64,000 nt of DNA from JAWSVE01 sp033852115 (GTDB lineage Bacteria > Pseudomonadota > Gammaproteobacteria > Pseudomonadales > Cellvibrionaceae): NCBI GenBank assembly GCA_033852115.1, contig JAWSVE010000009.1, positions 1 through 64,000 of the forward strand, given 5' to 3'. Numbering within the stretch: the stretch's first letter is position 1; each line of letters begins with the position of its first letter. The notes under the pieces are model-generated. The model had not been told where the DNA came from and did no database searches. It saw only the letters and a list, made by a program, of their open reading frames with translations. Positions 53,749-63,256 of the stretch are shown here, in pieces. The translations under genes were made by a program, and so were the position numbers.

Positions 53749-53977
53749 AACTTGTCGTACATGTTGATGTTGGCATCACGAAAAACGATTGAACACTTAG
53801 CTATTGCCTAAGCACATATAGCGTTTAGTTTAGTTGTTGGTTGGCATTATTTTTTAGCAATCACACTTTTAAATAGTGGAAAAAAGCACCTAATAAAGTG
53901 CGATGAAGTTCCACTTTGTTTTCCCCAATGTCTGCCAGTATGGATGTATGGAGTAGAATTTTATTAGGGTGACTCTT

Positions 53978-56900
53978 ATGTCCACGCACTTAAATCGTTT
54001 CTCAGCAATATCCTGCTTGGTCGGGATGGGTAGCGTACTCACAGCCTGCGGCGGAGGCTCTAGCAGCAACGACAGTTCATCCAACGAGCTACAAGCAGCG
54101 GGAATTAATCAAGACACACCGATCGCTTATGTACAGCGGAGTATATCCAAGTCTGTCGACAGTCATTACAGTGTTTACCAAGCGTCTTTGGAAGAAAACA
54201 ACCAAACACCTCAAGATCTGCATTCTCCCTATGTTTTTTCACCGGGGGCAACACTGATTCACCGTTCAAGCATTGATGTCGAAGCCCAGCAATGGGCTGT
54301 ATTAGAGTCCTACTTTGGCAGCAACCAATTCGATGTAAAAGATCTCGCTGTGTCAGAAGATGGTACGCGCTTGCTGTTCGCAGCCCATGGCCCGCTAGAC
54401 CATGTCACAGATAACACCTGGAACATATATGAATACAGTTTTCAGGAAAAAAGTGTACGTCGAATTATTAGCGATTCCATTCTCGCTAACGAAGGGCAAG
54501 ACACTAACCCTACATACACGGCCGACGGCAATATTGTCTTTTCGTCGGATCGCGCAGCTGGCAATCCAGATCTACCAACAGCGGAACCAATCCCCCCTAC
54601 CATCGATGAAGATTGCTATAAAATAGGTCCATCAGAGAGACCCTCGTTGTTGCACCGAATGACCGCGGAAGGCAGTGATATTCTACAGCTGACTTTTGGT
54701 AATAATCACGACACCAAAACAACAACTCTGCGCAACGGTGAGGTAGCGTTTGTTCGCTGGTCACGTAGCTACGAGTTGTTGGCTAATTGTGATGACAATG
54801 CAGCAGCGTCTACATCACTCGAGCTTTTGAGCGGTGATTATCCCAATGGACTAGAAACCCCCAGTACATGGGATGACCCCAAGTTATGTGCATTTACGAT
54901 TGACACACCGTACGGGCAAGCACTTCCTAGTAATCACTACACTCTGCTAACTATCGAACCGGATACTGTTCAACTTAAACAACTGTATGAAACCGTTACC
55001 ATTTTTGGGAGTGATGAAGAATTTATTTCGCTAGATAAAATTATCCAAGGTGCAGACGGCTACCTCATGGGCGTTCTAAAACACTTTTATAATATGCAAT
55101 CTGGCGGCGCGCTCGTTAAATTACACTCACCCAGCGATACACATGGCGATGTATTTGGTGAAACCGCAGTACGTCAGCTTGGAAGCAGCGACGTCGATCT
55201 CTATCCCAGCCAGCAATCTTTTGATGGTTGGTTTAGCGCCCTAACACCTTATCAGGATGGCAGCGGTAGGTTACTCGTGAGTTGGTCTCAATGCACCACT
55301 GTCAATAACGGTGTCAGTGCTTTTTGCGAACAAGGTAAAGTTGGAGATGTCGATAGTCAGTACGGTATTTGGGTGTATGACCCGTCGAGTGAAAGCCGCT
55401 TACCGGTTGTTAACGCCACGCGGGATACGGTATTTACCGAGCTAGCAATCTCCCAAGAACGAAGCGGTGCTGATTTACCTTTTACGCCTATCAATAATAA
55501 TTTTGTAGATAACTTGGATGAGTCTCGCATCATTTGCGACGACCCAAGCTACGTCGACCCAACTGACCCAACGGATCCGACAGGTCCGACCGACCCAACT
55601 GATCCAACTGATCCGGCTGATCCGACCGATCCAACTGATCCGACCGATCCGACCGATCCAACTGATCCAACTGATCCGACCGATCCAACTGATCCAACCG
55701 ATCCGACTGATCCGACCGATCCAACTGATCCAACCGATCCGACTGATCCAACTGACCCAACGGATCCGCCTGCGGAAAACCAACCTCCCATTGCCAATGC
55801 GGGTTACGACCAAAATGTGCTAGAAGCAACAACCGTATTGCTCGATGGAACCCGCTCTTACGACCCTGACGGGGATGGATTGAATTACAGTTGGTCAATG
55901 CTTTCAGTTCCGCCGAATAGTCAACTAACAACTGCAGACATCACTGGTAGCAACACGGCAACGCCGAGCTTTGTTCCCGACGAAGCATTAGAATTACCCA
56001 TGAAAGCGGATTTTGTTTTCCTAATCGATGGCAGTGGTTCTATGGACGAAGAAATTGCCGTTGTCAGACAAGGGTTGAGTGATTTTGTCCAAGCACTGTC
56101 AGACCCCGAAAACCAAGTAGATGCTCGTTTCGCCGTTGTGACATTTGAGGAGCGGCCAATCGGCTCTACGGAGCCCGTAGTCAAACTGGCATTTACTGCG
56201 AGCACCACAACAACAGATGTTACCGCTGAAGTCATCGCGGCATTCGATGCAATAGACACTAGTTTGTTACGAGATAACGATGGCAACGCCCTTCCGCAGC
56301 GAGAAGCAGGCCTTGAAGCCATTCGATACGTTCTCGCTGACCCAAGCCTAGTGAACTCACCTGTAGGCGGTTTAGAATTCCGAAACGATGCGCGCATCAA
56401 TATCATTCTCGCCACCGACGAAGATTCAGACGGGCCATACAATGACGGCAACTTCGAAGCGCCGGATTCTATTACAGATGGCACGCCCGATGATCAAATG
56501 TGGCAAGACGAGATTGATGAGACCGCCGCTTTAGTGATAAACAACAATGCATTTCTCGATCTCTTGGTGCTCCCCAGCAATGGCGCTACCACAGACCAAT
56601 ACGGCGACCCCTCTGCGGACCGTACAGAAACAGATAGTGATCGATTTGATGCAGAAGCAACCTTACAAGCGCTAGAAGACCCAACCACAGGACATCCCAA
56701 TAGCTTACAAGCGCAAGTGCTCCGCGCCGGGTTGATTGCACGCTCATACACAATTACCAGCGCAAACGACACGACCTTTGTCGACAGTTTCTTCACTTCA
56801 AAAGTCGCTAATACCATAGACAATCCACTGTTAGGTACCTATACCCTAGGCCTCGTTGTGAACGACGGCGAACTAAGTAGCGAAGAGGATACAGTGACGG

Positions 56901-57235
56901 TGCGGGCTTACCGCGGGAATGTGCCACCTAATGCTCGTGCAGGCGAAGATCAACTGAACGCATCCCTCAATATGCCCGTTCAACTTGACGGCAGCGCGAG
57001 CTACGACGTCGACGAAGCACCCTCTGCCCTCAGCTATCAATGGCGACTCACCTCTGTACCCAGCGACAGCGCGTTAACAGAGGACGATATAAGCAACGCA
57101 ACCTCCGCAAACGCTGCCTTTAATCCCGATATCGAAGGAGAATATATTGTAGAACTTGAAGTCTATGATGGCGGTATTGGCACGACCGATGTCGACAGCA
57201 TCACCATAGTCGTGGAGTCATCGGCAAGCTTATAA
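53978..57235 (+). CDS. lipoprotein with DPT repeats, VWA domain and PKD-like domains
   Basis: A 1085-residue lipoprotein. The ATG at 53978 is used because AGGG stands eight bases upstream; a GTG three codons before is less likely. The signal segment ends in LTAC, followed by GGGSSS. Residues to about 525 look like a beta-propeller (repeats with LLFAAHGPLDH and IVFSSDRAAG). Next come 24 DPT-type triplets, then a PKD-like domain starting at NQPPIANAG (about 601), a VWA domain (about 677-945) with MIDAS residues Asp684, Ser686 and Ser688 (FLIDGSGSM), and PKD-like strands and a second PKD-like domain to the end. It lies 229 bases downstream of the motor genes. A surface-exposed, substrate-binding or adhesive role is inferred. 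Confidence 0.83.
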   Translation: MSTHLNRFSAISCLVGMGSVLTACGGGSSSNDSSSNELQAAGINQDTPIAYVQRSISKSVDSHYSVYQASLEENNQTPQDLHSPYVFSPGATLIHRSSIDVEAQQWAVLESYFGSNQFDVKDLAVSEDGTRLLFAAHGPLDHVTDNTWNIYEYSFQEKSVRRIISDSILANEGQDTNPTYTADGNIVFSSDRAAGNPDLPTAEPIPPTIDEDCYKIGPSERPSLLHRMTAEGSDILQLTFGNNHDTKTTTLRNGEVAFVRWSRSYELLANCDDNAAASTSLELLSGDYPNGLETPSTWDDPKLCAFTIDTPYGQALPSNHYTLLTIEPDTVQLKQLYETVTIFGSDEEFISLDKIIQGADGYLMGVLKHFYNMQSGGALVKLHSPSDTHGDVFGETAVRQLGSSDVDLYPSQQSFDGWFSALTPYQDGSGRLLVSWSQCTTVNNGVSAFCEQGKVGDVDSQYGIWVYDPSSESRLPVVNATRDTVFTELAISQERSGADLPFTPINNNFVDNLDESRIICDDPSYVDPTDPTDPTGPTDPTDPTDPADPTDPTDPTDPTDPTDPTDPTDPTDPTDPTDPTDPTDPTDPTDPTDPTDPPAENQPPIANAGYDQNVLEATTVLLDGTRSYDPDGDGLNYSWSMLSVPPNSQLTTADITGSNTATPSFVPDEALELPMKADFVFLIDGSGSMDEEIAVVRQGLSDFVQALSDPENQVDARFAVVTFEERPIGSTEPVVKLAFTASTTTTDVTAEVIAAFDAIDTSLLRDNDGNALPQREAGLEAIRYVLADPSLVNSPVGGLEFRNDARINIILATDEDSDGPYNDGNFEAPDSITDGTPDDQMWQDEIDETAALVINNNAFLDLLVLPSNGATTDQYGDPSADRTETDSDRFDAEATLQALEDPTTGHPNSLQAQVLRAGLIARSYTITSANDTTFVDSFFTSKVANTIDNPLLGTYTLGLVVNDGELSSEEDTVTVRAYRGNVPPNARAGEDQLNASLNMPVQLDGSASYDVDEAPSALSYQWRLTSVPSDSALTEDDISNATSANAAFNPDIEGEYIVELEVYDGGIGTTDVDSITIVVESSASL
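55556..55771 (+). repeat. 9-bp minisatellite coding for 24 DPT-type triplets
   Basis: Twenty-four tandem units of nine bases, GAY-CCN-ACN, code for Asp-Pro-Thr with one GPT and one DPA unit and a final DPP. Synonymous codons vary along the array, so unit identity is imperfect. All six frames are open through the array; the other five are not genes. The array lies between the propeller-like and PKD/VWA parts, so it is a rigid linker. Such arrays can change length by slippage. Confidence 0.95.
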
Positions 57236-57298
57236 CATTGTCCAATGGAAAAATTGATCCAGTCTCGCACCGCCTAGCAACAGAGTCTCCAACTAAGA

Positions 57299-57326
57299 GT
57301 CGACCCAAGCAGATACTTGGGTCGAC
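57299..57326 (+). terminator. hairpin downstream of VWA lipoprotein
   Basis: GTCGACCCAAG and CTTGGGTCGAC form a perfect 11-bp stem with loop CAGATA, 64 bases past the VWA gene stop. No T-run follows, so it could also be an RNA-stabilising end. Confidence 0.5.
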
Positions 57327-57809
57327 ATAACTCAATGGACTTGCTTACCAACGCATTCTCATAAGGTCCTACGTTTTACGTTCAACCCTGTAGAAATACT
57401 TTTTGCACATCATAAATAAAGTGTAAAGCGATAGGGTCAGACACATACCTCCCAACCGGGAATATGAAACCAATCGACCGCCAACTTTTGCTAGCAAACT
57501 CACTTTTTTGTTTTCCCACTACATGCTTTTGCATTTTAGTTGACCCACCCCTACTTTCGCGTCGTTTTTAGCCCATTCACCATGGGTTTATTGCAGTTTA
57601 TTGCTAGTATTAAAGGAAAGGTTTACGGAATAGCTGTGATAAAAATTGACGGAACACAAGACTCACTAAAACTCAATCAGCACTCGCTGCATACCGCTAA
57701 ACAATTGAACGGCTGAAAACTCAATCGTATAACCAGATCATTTTTTAGTACTCAAATTGTTAATTTGTATAACCGGTTTATTTCATTCCCAGAAGGGACT
57801 ATTGATTGC
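57327..57809 (+). promoter_or_regulatory. region upstream of the hybrid kinase
   Basis: No supported gene. An open frame of 44 codons at 57582-57716 lacks a ribosome binding site. The promoter of the kinase should be here; none was assigned. Confidence 0.3.
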
Positions 57810-60800
57810 ATGATCCAAGAATCGCCATCAAGCGAGTTAATGATTACGCTGTCCCTAATTGAGCTGATAGCCGTATGTCTTGGCCTAGTGGGCGTTGGCA
57901 TACTGATAGCTTTTATAGTTTACAAAGTGTTTTCCCCAGCCGATAAAAGCCATGCATTACCACGAAATATACTGTACGCACAAAACCAGGAAGAATACTT
58001 TAAAGAGTTACTCACCCTCGTTAAACAATCGGCACACATTAGCGTTTGGAGTAGCAACGTCGAGACCGGTGAATTTTTCTCTGATGCATTTTTCTGGGAA
58101 CTCTATGGTATTTCGCCCATAGAAAACTTAGATATCAGCGACACTGCTCATGCTGAGGATCTACCGCGCGCACGCGCGCTCGTTAGAAAGGTTGTAAAAA
58201 ACACTAACGGTCAAAATCGGTATGAAATACGCCATCGCACAACCAACCCCCACAAAGATAAACAATATATACAAAGCTACTTCAATGTTCTCCGCAACGA
58301 AACAGGACAAGCCACCCATATCATAGGTATTAGCTGGGACGTAACTGAAGAAGTTGAGAAAGAGCAGCGTCTAAAAGCCATGGCGGCTCGATTCGAGGTC
58401 GCAGTAAAATCCGCCAGCTTACATGTCTGGGAGTTCGATTATAGGGCCGGGCGCTATACGTGGTTAATTAACCCAATTAAGAACTTTGGTCTAGATGATG
58501 TCCCGTTAGAAAGCTTTCACAAAGCGATTTACAAAATAGCTCTCCCTGAAGACAGGCATATCTTTTATGACTCTCCAACCGAAGCATACCAATCAGGAAA
58601 GGATACCTATACCGTAACCCAGCGCTACAGAGGTAAAGACGGCAATGTTATTCACTTTAAAGGGTGCATACGAATACTATCTGGAACATCCATTGAAGAT
58701 TTTCGAGTACTCGGTGTAGGTTGGGATGAAACGGATAAAGTATTAAGGGAAAACACATTACAAGAACAAATCAAAAAAGAACAAACACTTTCTCAACGCT
58801 TAGACGTTGCGACTCGTGCGTCTAATTTTTCACCCTGGGAGTTTGATCTCAACACGAAGAGTTATAGCTGGCTAGGCGCAAAAATATCTAACAAGCTAAA
58901 CCACTTAACAGATAAAGAGTACAGCACATTTCTCATCAACTCGGTTAAGCCTGAGGTTCGATCGCGCATTATTGATGTGCGAAAGAAAGCCATAAAAAAT
59001 GGCTTAGATTACTACGACTTCCAATATGAACTAGAAAACATCGATGGATCCACTATACACGCTAAAAGCCACGTGAGAATTCTACGAAATGAAAAAGGGG
59101 TTGCATTAAAGCTAGTCGGCGTCGTCGCTGACATTACAGAATATATCAACATGAATCAGCGCCTTGAGAAGCAAACTCATGCAGCTGAGACGCTACGCCA
59201 AAGGTTGAAGCTATCGATTCAAACAGCCGGGATAGCTGCATTCGAATTAGACATGCGAACACGGCGGTTCGATTGGATAGAAAACTCTATTGATGGGTTA
59301 AAAGGTAGCAGCGGAAAAGACCAATCATTGAATGAATTTCAAAAACGTGTTCACCCGGATGACCAGAATTTGCTCACCAATAACATCAACAAAGCACTGA
59401 GTGAATCGACCGACTCAATTTCGTACCGATACAGATACTACAACAATGATGGCGAACTTCGTCATATGCAAATATTCTGCAAGATTTTTCTAGACAATGA
59501 TGGGGTGGTGGAAAAACTGATTGGTGCAGGCTGGGATGTCTCAAGTGAAGTCAATAGCGCAAATAAGCTCTACGCCCAAACTCAGCTACTTGACCAGGTT
59601 AAACGCCGATTGGAACGGGCATCTATTTCCAGCTCTGAGGGGCACTGGGAGCGAAACCTATTGGATCAGTCGGCCTGGTGCTCTTCAAGCTTTTATACGT
59701 TACTCGGTTACAACAAAGACGTATTCGATACCCAAGGCGATTTATTTAAACAACTGCTTTACACAGAAGATTACTCAACCTATGAGATCGCACTACAAAG
59801 TCACCTCTACGGCAATACACCATTCGATATCAAAGTAAGGCTAATTCGAGCGAACCAAGAAAACCGTTGGTTTCGATTACGAGGTATGGCAGAGCGAAAT
59901 CAGCAAGGAGATCCTGTTAGAGTGGCGGGTTCGATTCAGGACATACACCAACAAAAGCTCAACGAAGATGTTCTTTATCAAACGCAGCAACGTTTTGAAC
60001 GCGCAATCAATGGGACACAGGACGGTTTGTATGAATTCGACTTTGCTAACGACACTATTTGGTGCTCCCCTCGTCTCTCTGCCATGCTTGGTTATCCCGC
60101 GAAACAATTGGAGACACCAGGGTTTGCTGAATCTTTGATCCATCCCGATGATGTAGACAATGTTAACCGTATCACTACAGAGCATTTTCGCCACAACAAA
60201 GCCTTTGACATCGAGATACGCGTTAAACACCGCAACGGCAACTACATTTGGTACCACGTTCGCGCTAACTCTGAGCGCGATCACAATAACCGCGTTACCC
60301 GCCTCTCCGGCTCGTTTCAGGATGTCACTGCTGCACACACAGCCCGAGAAGAACTTATTAAGGTGACACTGGCCGCCAACGCCGCCGAAGCGGCAAGCAA
60401 AACCACATCGGCGTTTCTCGCTAATGTCAGTCACGAAATCCGCACACCTATGAATGGAATTACCGGCATGTCTAGCTTGCTTAAAAACACAGCACTGACG
60501 CCGACACAACGAGAGTACGTCAATACCATTAGCAACGGCGTAGAATCTCTCTTGGATATCATCAGTGATATCTTAGATTTCTCAAAACTCAGCGACGATC
60601 ATGTAGAGATAGAAAACACCGCGTTTAATCTCAGACACTTATCTGAGGACTTAGGTACTGTCTTACCACTCAATGCCTCAAACCAAGGCCTCGAACTGAT
60701 CGTAAACGTTTCACCCGAGTTGCCGACAAACGTCATTGGGAGCGGAGAAAAAATTAAGCAATGCTTGCTAAACCTTGTTGCCAACGCAATCAAGTTTACC

Positions 60801-61961
60801 AAGCAGGGCGAGGTAGTCATCAACGTTTATACAGGCGATAAACGCAATGCTTCAGATGTTGTGCATTTTGAAGTATGCGATACAGGCATAGGCATCAAGC
60901 CGGAGGCACTAACAACTCTTTGCAAGCCATTTGTTCAAGAGGATTGGTCCGATACACGAGGCTTCGGCGGGACAGGACTTGGCTTATCGATTGTTCAGCG
61001 GCTATTGGAGTTAATGGATTCCAAACTCAATGTACGCAGCGAGCTGGGTAAAGGCTCTGTATTTTCATTCGAGCTTAAGTTACCGCCTGCACCAACCCAG
61101 ACAAATGAAAACCCTACTCGTCCAGAGCATCTTCTCATCGTTGACGATAATAGTACGTTCCGTCAGATCACCACCTATCAGCTCGCGCAATATGGTTACT
61201 CTATCGAAACCGCTAGCTCTGAAGCCGATGCCTTGCTTAAAATTCAACATTCGACACGCAACCACCGTCCTTTTGCTCACGCGCTTATTGAGCTTTACAG
61301 CTCTGATAGTGATGGCAGAAAAACGTGTCAGCGAATTAGTAAAGAGTTTCCTGAAAGCGCTCTGCACCTTATTTTAGTGACACCACCCGACAGCAAACTC
61401 ACTGAAGAAGAATTAATATCCTGTGGAGCATCCGCTCAAATAGCGAAGCCCATCAAAACCTCCGAGCTTTTACCATTACTCCAAGAGAATACTTCAGTAG
61501 ATGCAGTTACAAGTAGCGACATTTGTCAGCAACAAACCTCGGGCATGCCCCGTTTAAAAAACAACGCGAAAGTGCTACTTGTCGAAGACAATGCAGTTAA
61601 TCAAAAGGTAGCCTCTCGACTTTTGGAAAACATGGGCTGCGACGTGACGCTGGCAGTCAATGGAGAAGCAGCGTTGTCACTTTATCAACGCCATGAGTTC
61701 GACATCGTGTTCATGGACATACAGATGCCAATAATGGACGGAATCACCGCCACTGAGAAAATACGAGAATTCGAGAACACTACAAACGTGAGTACGCCGA
61801 TTGTCGCACTAACCGCAAACGCCCTAAATTCAGATAGAGAGCGCTGTAAATTAGCCACAATGGATGGATTCATAACCAAACCTATTAACCCCGACGAACT
61901 GTTTCAAACGCTCTTAGCATTTACGAAAGCAGTGTCAGACACCCACGGTTACAAGCGCTAA
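57810..61961 (+). CDS. six-PAS hybrid sensor histidine kinase
   Basis: A 1383-residue hybrid kinase when started at the ATG 57810; the open frame extends to a TTG at 57765, but AGAAGGG upstream fits the ATG better, though spacing is long. One transmembrane helix (about 16-38) precedes six PAS domains in tandem (about 70-855), several ending in the G-V-G/A-W-D/G-S-F-Q-D type beta strands. HisKA carries His875 (NVSHEIRTPMNG), followed by HATPase (NLVANAIKF, DTGIGI, GGTGLGLSIV). Receiver 1 (about 1125-1250) has Glu1161 at the phosphoacceptor position. Receiver 2 has Asp1303 (FMDIQMPIMDG). The gene stands alone and has no adjacent regulator. Confidence 0.93.
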   Translation: MIQESPSSELMITLSLIELIAVCLGLVGVGILIAFIVYKVFSPADKSHALPRNILYAQNQEEYFKELLTLVKQSAHISVWSSNVETGEFFSDAFFWELYGISPIENLDISDTAHAEDLPRARALVRKVVKNTNGQNRYEIRHRTTNPHKDKQYIQSYFNVLRNETGQATHIIGISWDVTEEVEKEQRLKAMAARFEVAVKSASLHVWEFDYRAGRYTWLINPIKNFGLDDVPLESFHKAIYKIALPEDRHIFYDSPTEAYQSGKDTYTVTQRYRGKDGNVIHFKGCIRILSGTSIEDFRVLGVGWDETDKVLRENTLQEQIKKEQTLSQRLDVATRASNFSPWEFDLNTKSYSWLGAKISNKLNHLTDKEYSTFLINSVKPEVRSRIIDVRKKAIKNGLDYYDFQYELENIDGSTIHAKSHVRILRNEKGVALKLVGVVADITEYINMNQRLEKQTHAAETLRQRLKLSIQTAGIAAFELDMRTRRFDWIENSIDGLKGSSGKDQSLNEFQKRVHPDDQNLLTNNINKALSESTDSISYRYRYYNNDGELRHMQIFCKIFLDNDGVVEKLIGAGWDVSSEVNSANKLYAQTQLLDQVKRRLERASISSSEGHWERNLLDQSAWCSSSFYTLLGYNKDVFDTQGDLFKQLLYTEDYSTYEIALQSHLYGNTPFDIKVRLIRANQENRWFRLRGMAERNQQGDPVRVAGSIQDIHQQKLNEDVLYQTQQRFERAINGTQDGLYEFDFANDTIWCSPRLSAMLGYPAKQLETPGFAESLIHPDDVDNVNRITTEHFRHNKAFDIEIRVKHRNGNYIWYHVRANSERDHNNRVTRLSGSFQDVTAAHTAREELIKVTLAANAAEAASKTTSAFLANVSHEIRTPMNGITGMSSLLKNTALTPTQREYVNTISNGVESLLDIISDILDFSKLSDDHVEIENTAFNLRHLSEDLGTVLPLNASNQGLELIVNVSPELPTNVIGSGEKIKQCLLNLVANAIKFTKQGEVVINVYTGDKRNASDVVHFEVCDTGIGIKPEALTTLCKPFVQEDWSDTRGFGGTGLGLSIVQRLLELMDSKLNVRSELGKGSVFSFELKLPPAPTQTNENPTRPEHLLIVDDNSTFRQITTYQLAQYGYSIETASSEADALLKIQHSTRNHRPFAHALIELYSSDSDGRKTCQRISKEFPESALHLILVTPPDSKLTEEELISCGASAQIAKPIKTSELLPLLQENTSVDAVTSSDICQQQTSGMPRLKNNAKVLLVEDNAVNQKVASRLLENMGCDVTLAVNGEAALSLYQRHEFDIVFMDIQMPIMDGITATEKIREFENTTNVSTPIVALTANALNSDRERCKLATMDGFITKPINPDELFQTLLAFTKAVSDTHGYKR

Positions 61962-61971
61962 CAATAGAAAA

Positions 61972-61998
61972 TAGCCCAGGGTCCAATTGCCTGGGCTA
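61972..61998 (-). terminator. hairpin between kinase and hydrolase genes
   Basis: TAGCCCAGG pairs with CCTGGGCTA around a nine-base loop. On the minus strand it is followed by TTTTC and can serve the hydrolase at 62026; on the plus strand it follows the kinase. Confidence 0.6.
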
Positions 61999-62025
61999 GA
62001 ACCGACTCAATTATCTACCGCGCAA

Positions 62026-62859
62026 TTATTGAAAATCGCCTTTAACTTCACACGACAAATCTTCTTCGTTGCAGATTACTCTCTCGGGCAGCACAAACAA
62101 GTCACGGGCATTTTGGTCGTTATAGAATACATACCTCAACCACCCTGTCATCATCGGCTTAAACACGCCTAAGTCGCGAAAAGGTTCAAAGTGCGTCGCA
62201 TATGCGTCTGCCACCGAAAACACCGGAACATTAGCATCCTCAAATAGCGGCTCACTCATATCGATCGTCGCAATTGAGTCTCTTTCTCCGAGCAAAAGCA
62301 GTAAAGGACCTTGTTGAGTCGAATGCCACGACGGCAAATGGCCACTATTTTCATTTAGAAGAGGCTCAACGGCGAGAACCGTTGTTACCCGAGAGTCGAT
62401 CCCCGCACCGATTGCAGAACTAGCACCAATTGAATGCCCAGCAACAGCAATTTGTGATAAGTCAGCACGATCGCTGTAGTTAGTGACTTCATCAACGCAA
62501 GCGAGCAAGAGATCAGGCCTACTGTTTGACATAGTGGGGGCGATCGCTACTACGAAGCCATAGGTCGCTATGTGGGTTAGCCCCTGGACATAACTTTCTT
62601 GTGATAAGCCAGCCGCACCAGACCACAGCAAAACAGGGTAACGTTGATTGCTTGCCCCAGGTTGAAGAATCTCGCACTGGCCAGGAGTATCTAGGCGAAC
62701 CACTTCATTTGCCCCTACCCTTTCAAACGCTTCCAGCCCTTCTAGAGGAAAATCTCCACAGCAGGCACTACCCTGAATAGGTAGCCAAAGTAATGCCACG
62801 ACCACACACCAAACCGCTATAAAATGCTTTTTACTCAATAACAATGTTACTTTGTTCAT
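62026..62859 (-). CDS. secreted alpha/beta hydrolase, dienelactone-hydrolase/polyesterase-like
   Basis: A 277-residue exported protein. The signal peptide (FIAVWCVVVALLWLPIQGSA) is followed by a mature domain with nucleophile Ser143 in GHSIGASSA, Asp194 in GERDSIA and His223 in ATHFEPFRD. The RDSIA and WLRYVFYND segments are typical of the dienelactone-hydrolase and PETase-type group. It is a distant relative of the two hydrolases at 37087 and 39654, which share the layout but little sequence outside the motifs. Several cysteines could form disulfides. The substrate is unknown. Confidence 0.82.
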   Translation of the reverse strand: MNKVTLLLSKKHFIAVWCVVVALLWLPIQGSACCGDFPLEGLEAFERVGANEVVRLDTPGQCEILQPGASNQRYPVLLWSGAAGLSQESYVQGLTHIATYGFVVAIAPTMSNSRPDLLLACVDEVTNYSDRADLSQIAVAGHSIGASSAIGAGIDSRVTTVLAVEPLLNENSGHLPSWHSTQQGPLLLLLGERDSIATIDMSEPLFEDANVPVFSVADAYATHFEPFRDLGVFKPMMTGWLRYVFYNDQNARDLFVLPERVICNEEDLSCEVKGDFQ

Positions 62860-63256
62860 ACAACCTCCTTATTTTTGGACTCCGTGTTCCAAGTACGTCA
62901 AACCGCGACATCATGTTTCTAAACAACTGCACTTAGCTCAAAAAGTGATTTCGTATTCGGAGCCACTTATTAGATTGATTATTAGCATAGATCCTTTTGA
63001 TACGCCTCCAGCAGACGCAAAAGATTATTCGCGTTCACGCATTTAATGTTTACTTTGGGAAACAGAGAAAATCTTTCATGAATCTGGCGAACCGACATAA
63101 TTGAAGGAACTAGTTAGCATTCTTGAGTAATTCAATGCCGTAATGAAATTGCTAAGAAATGTACATTGCTCTTCTTTCACCATGGCACCTAAGATTAGAA
63201 TTATTTTTCAATGACAGCCCAATGAATCATCAGACTTTATAACCAGGCCTCCCAAA
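62860..63256. promoter_or_regulatory. divergent region upstream of hydrolase and truncated gene
   Basis: Almost 400 bases without a supported gene. Promoters for both flanking genes are expected; none could be assigned. Confidence 0.3.

Noticed and set aside
55556..55771. Tandem array as a CRISPR-like structure
   Set aside because: Units are nine bases without spacers and are in frame within a gene.
55475..55931. Open frames on both strands across the DPT array, with Gly-Ser-Val or similar repeats
   Set aside because: The nine-base periodicity keeps every frame free of stops; only the frame of the large lipoprotein has a start, lipobox and flanking domains.
57582..57716. 44-codon frame upstream of the six-PAS kinase
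   Set aside because: No ribosome binding site, no terminator, and no recognisable features.
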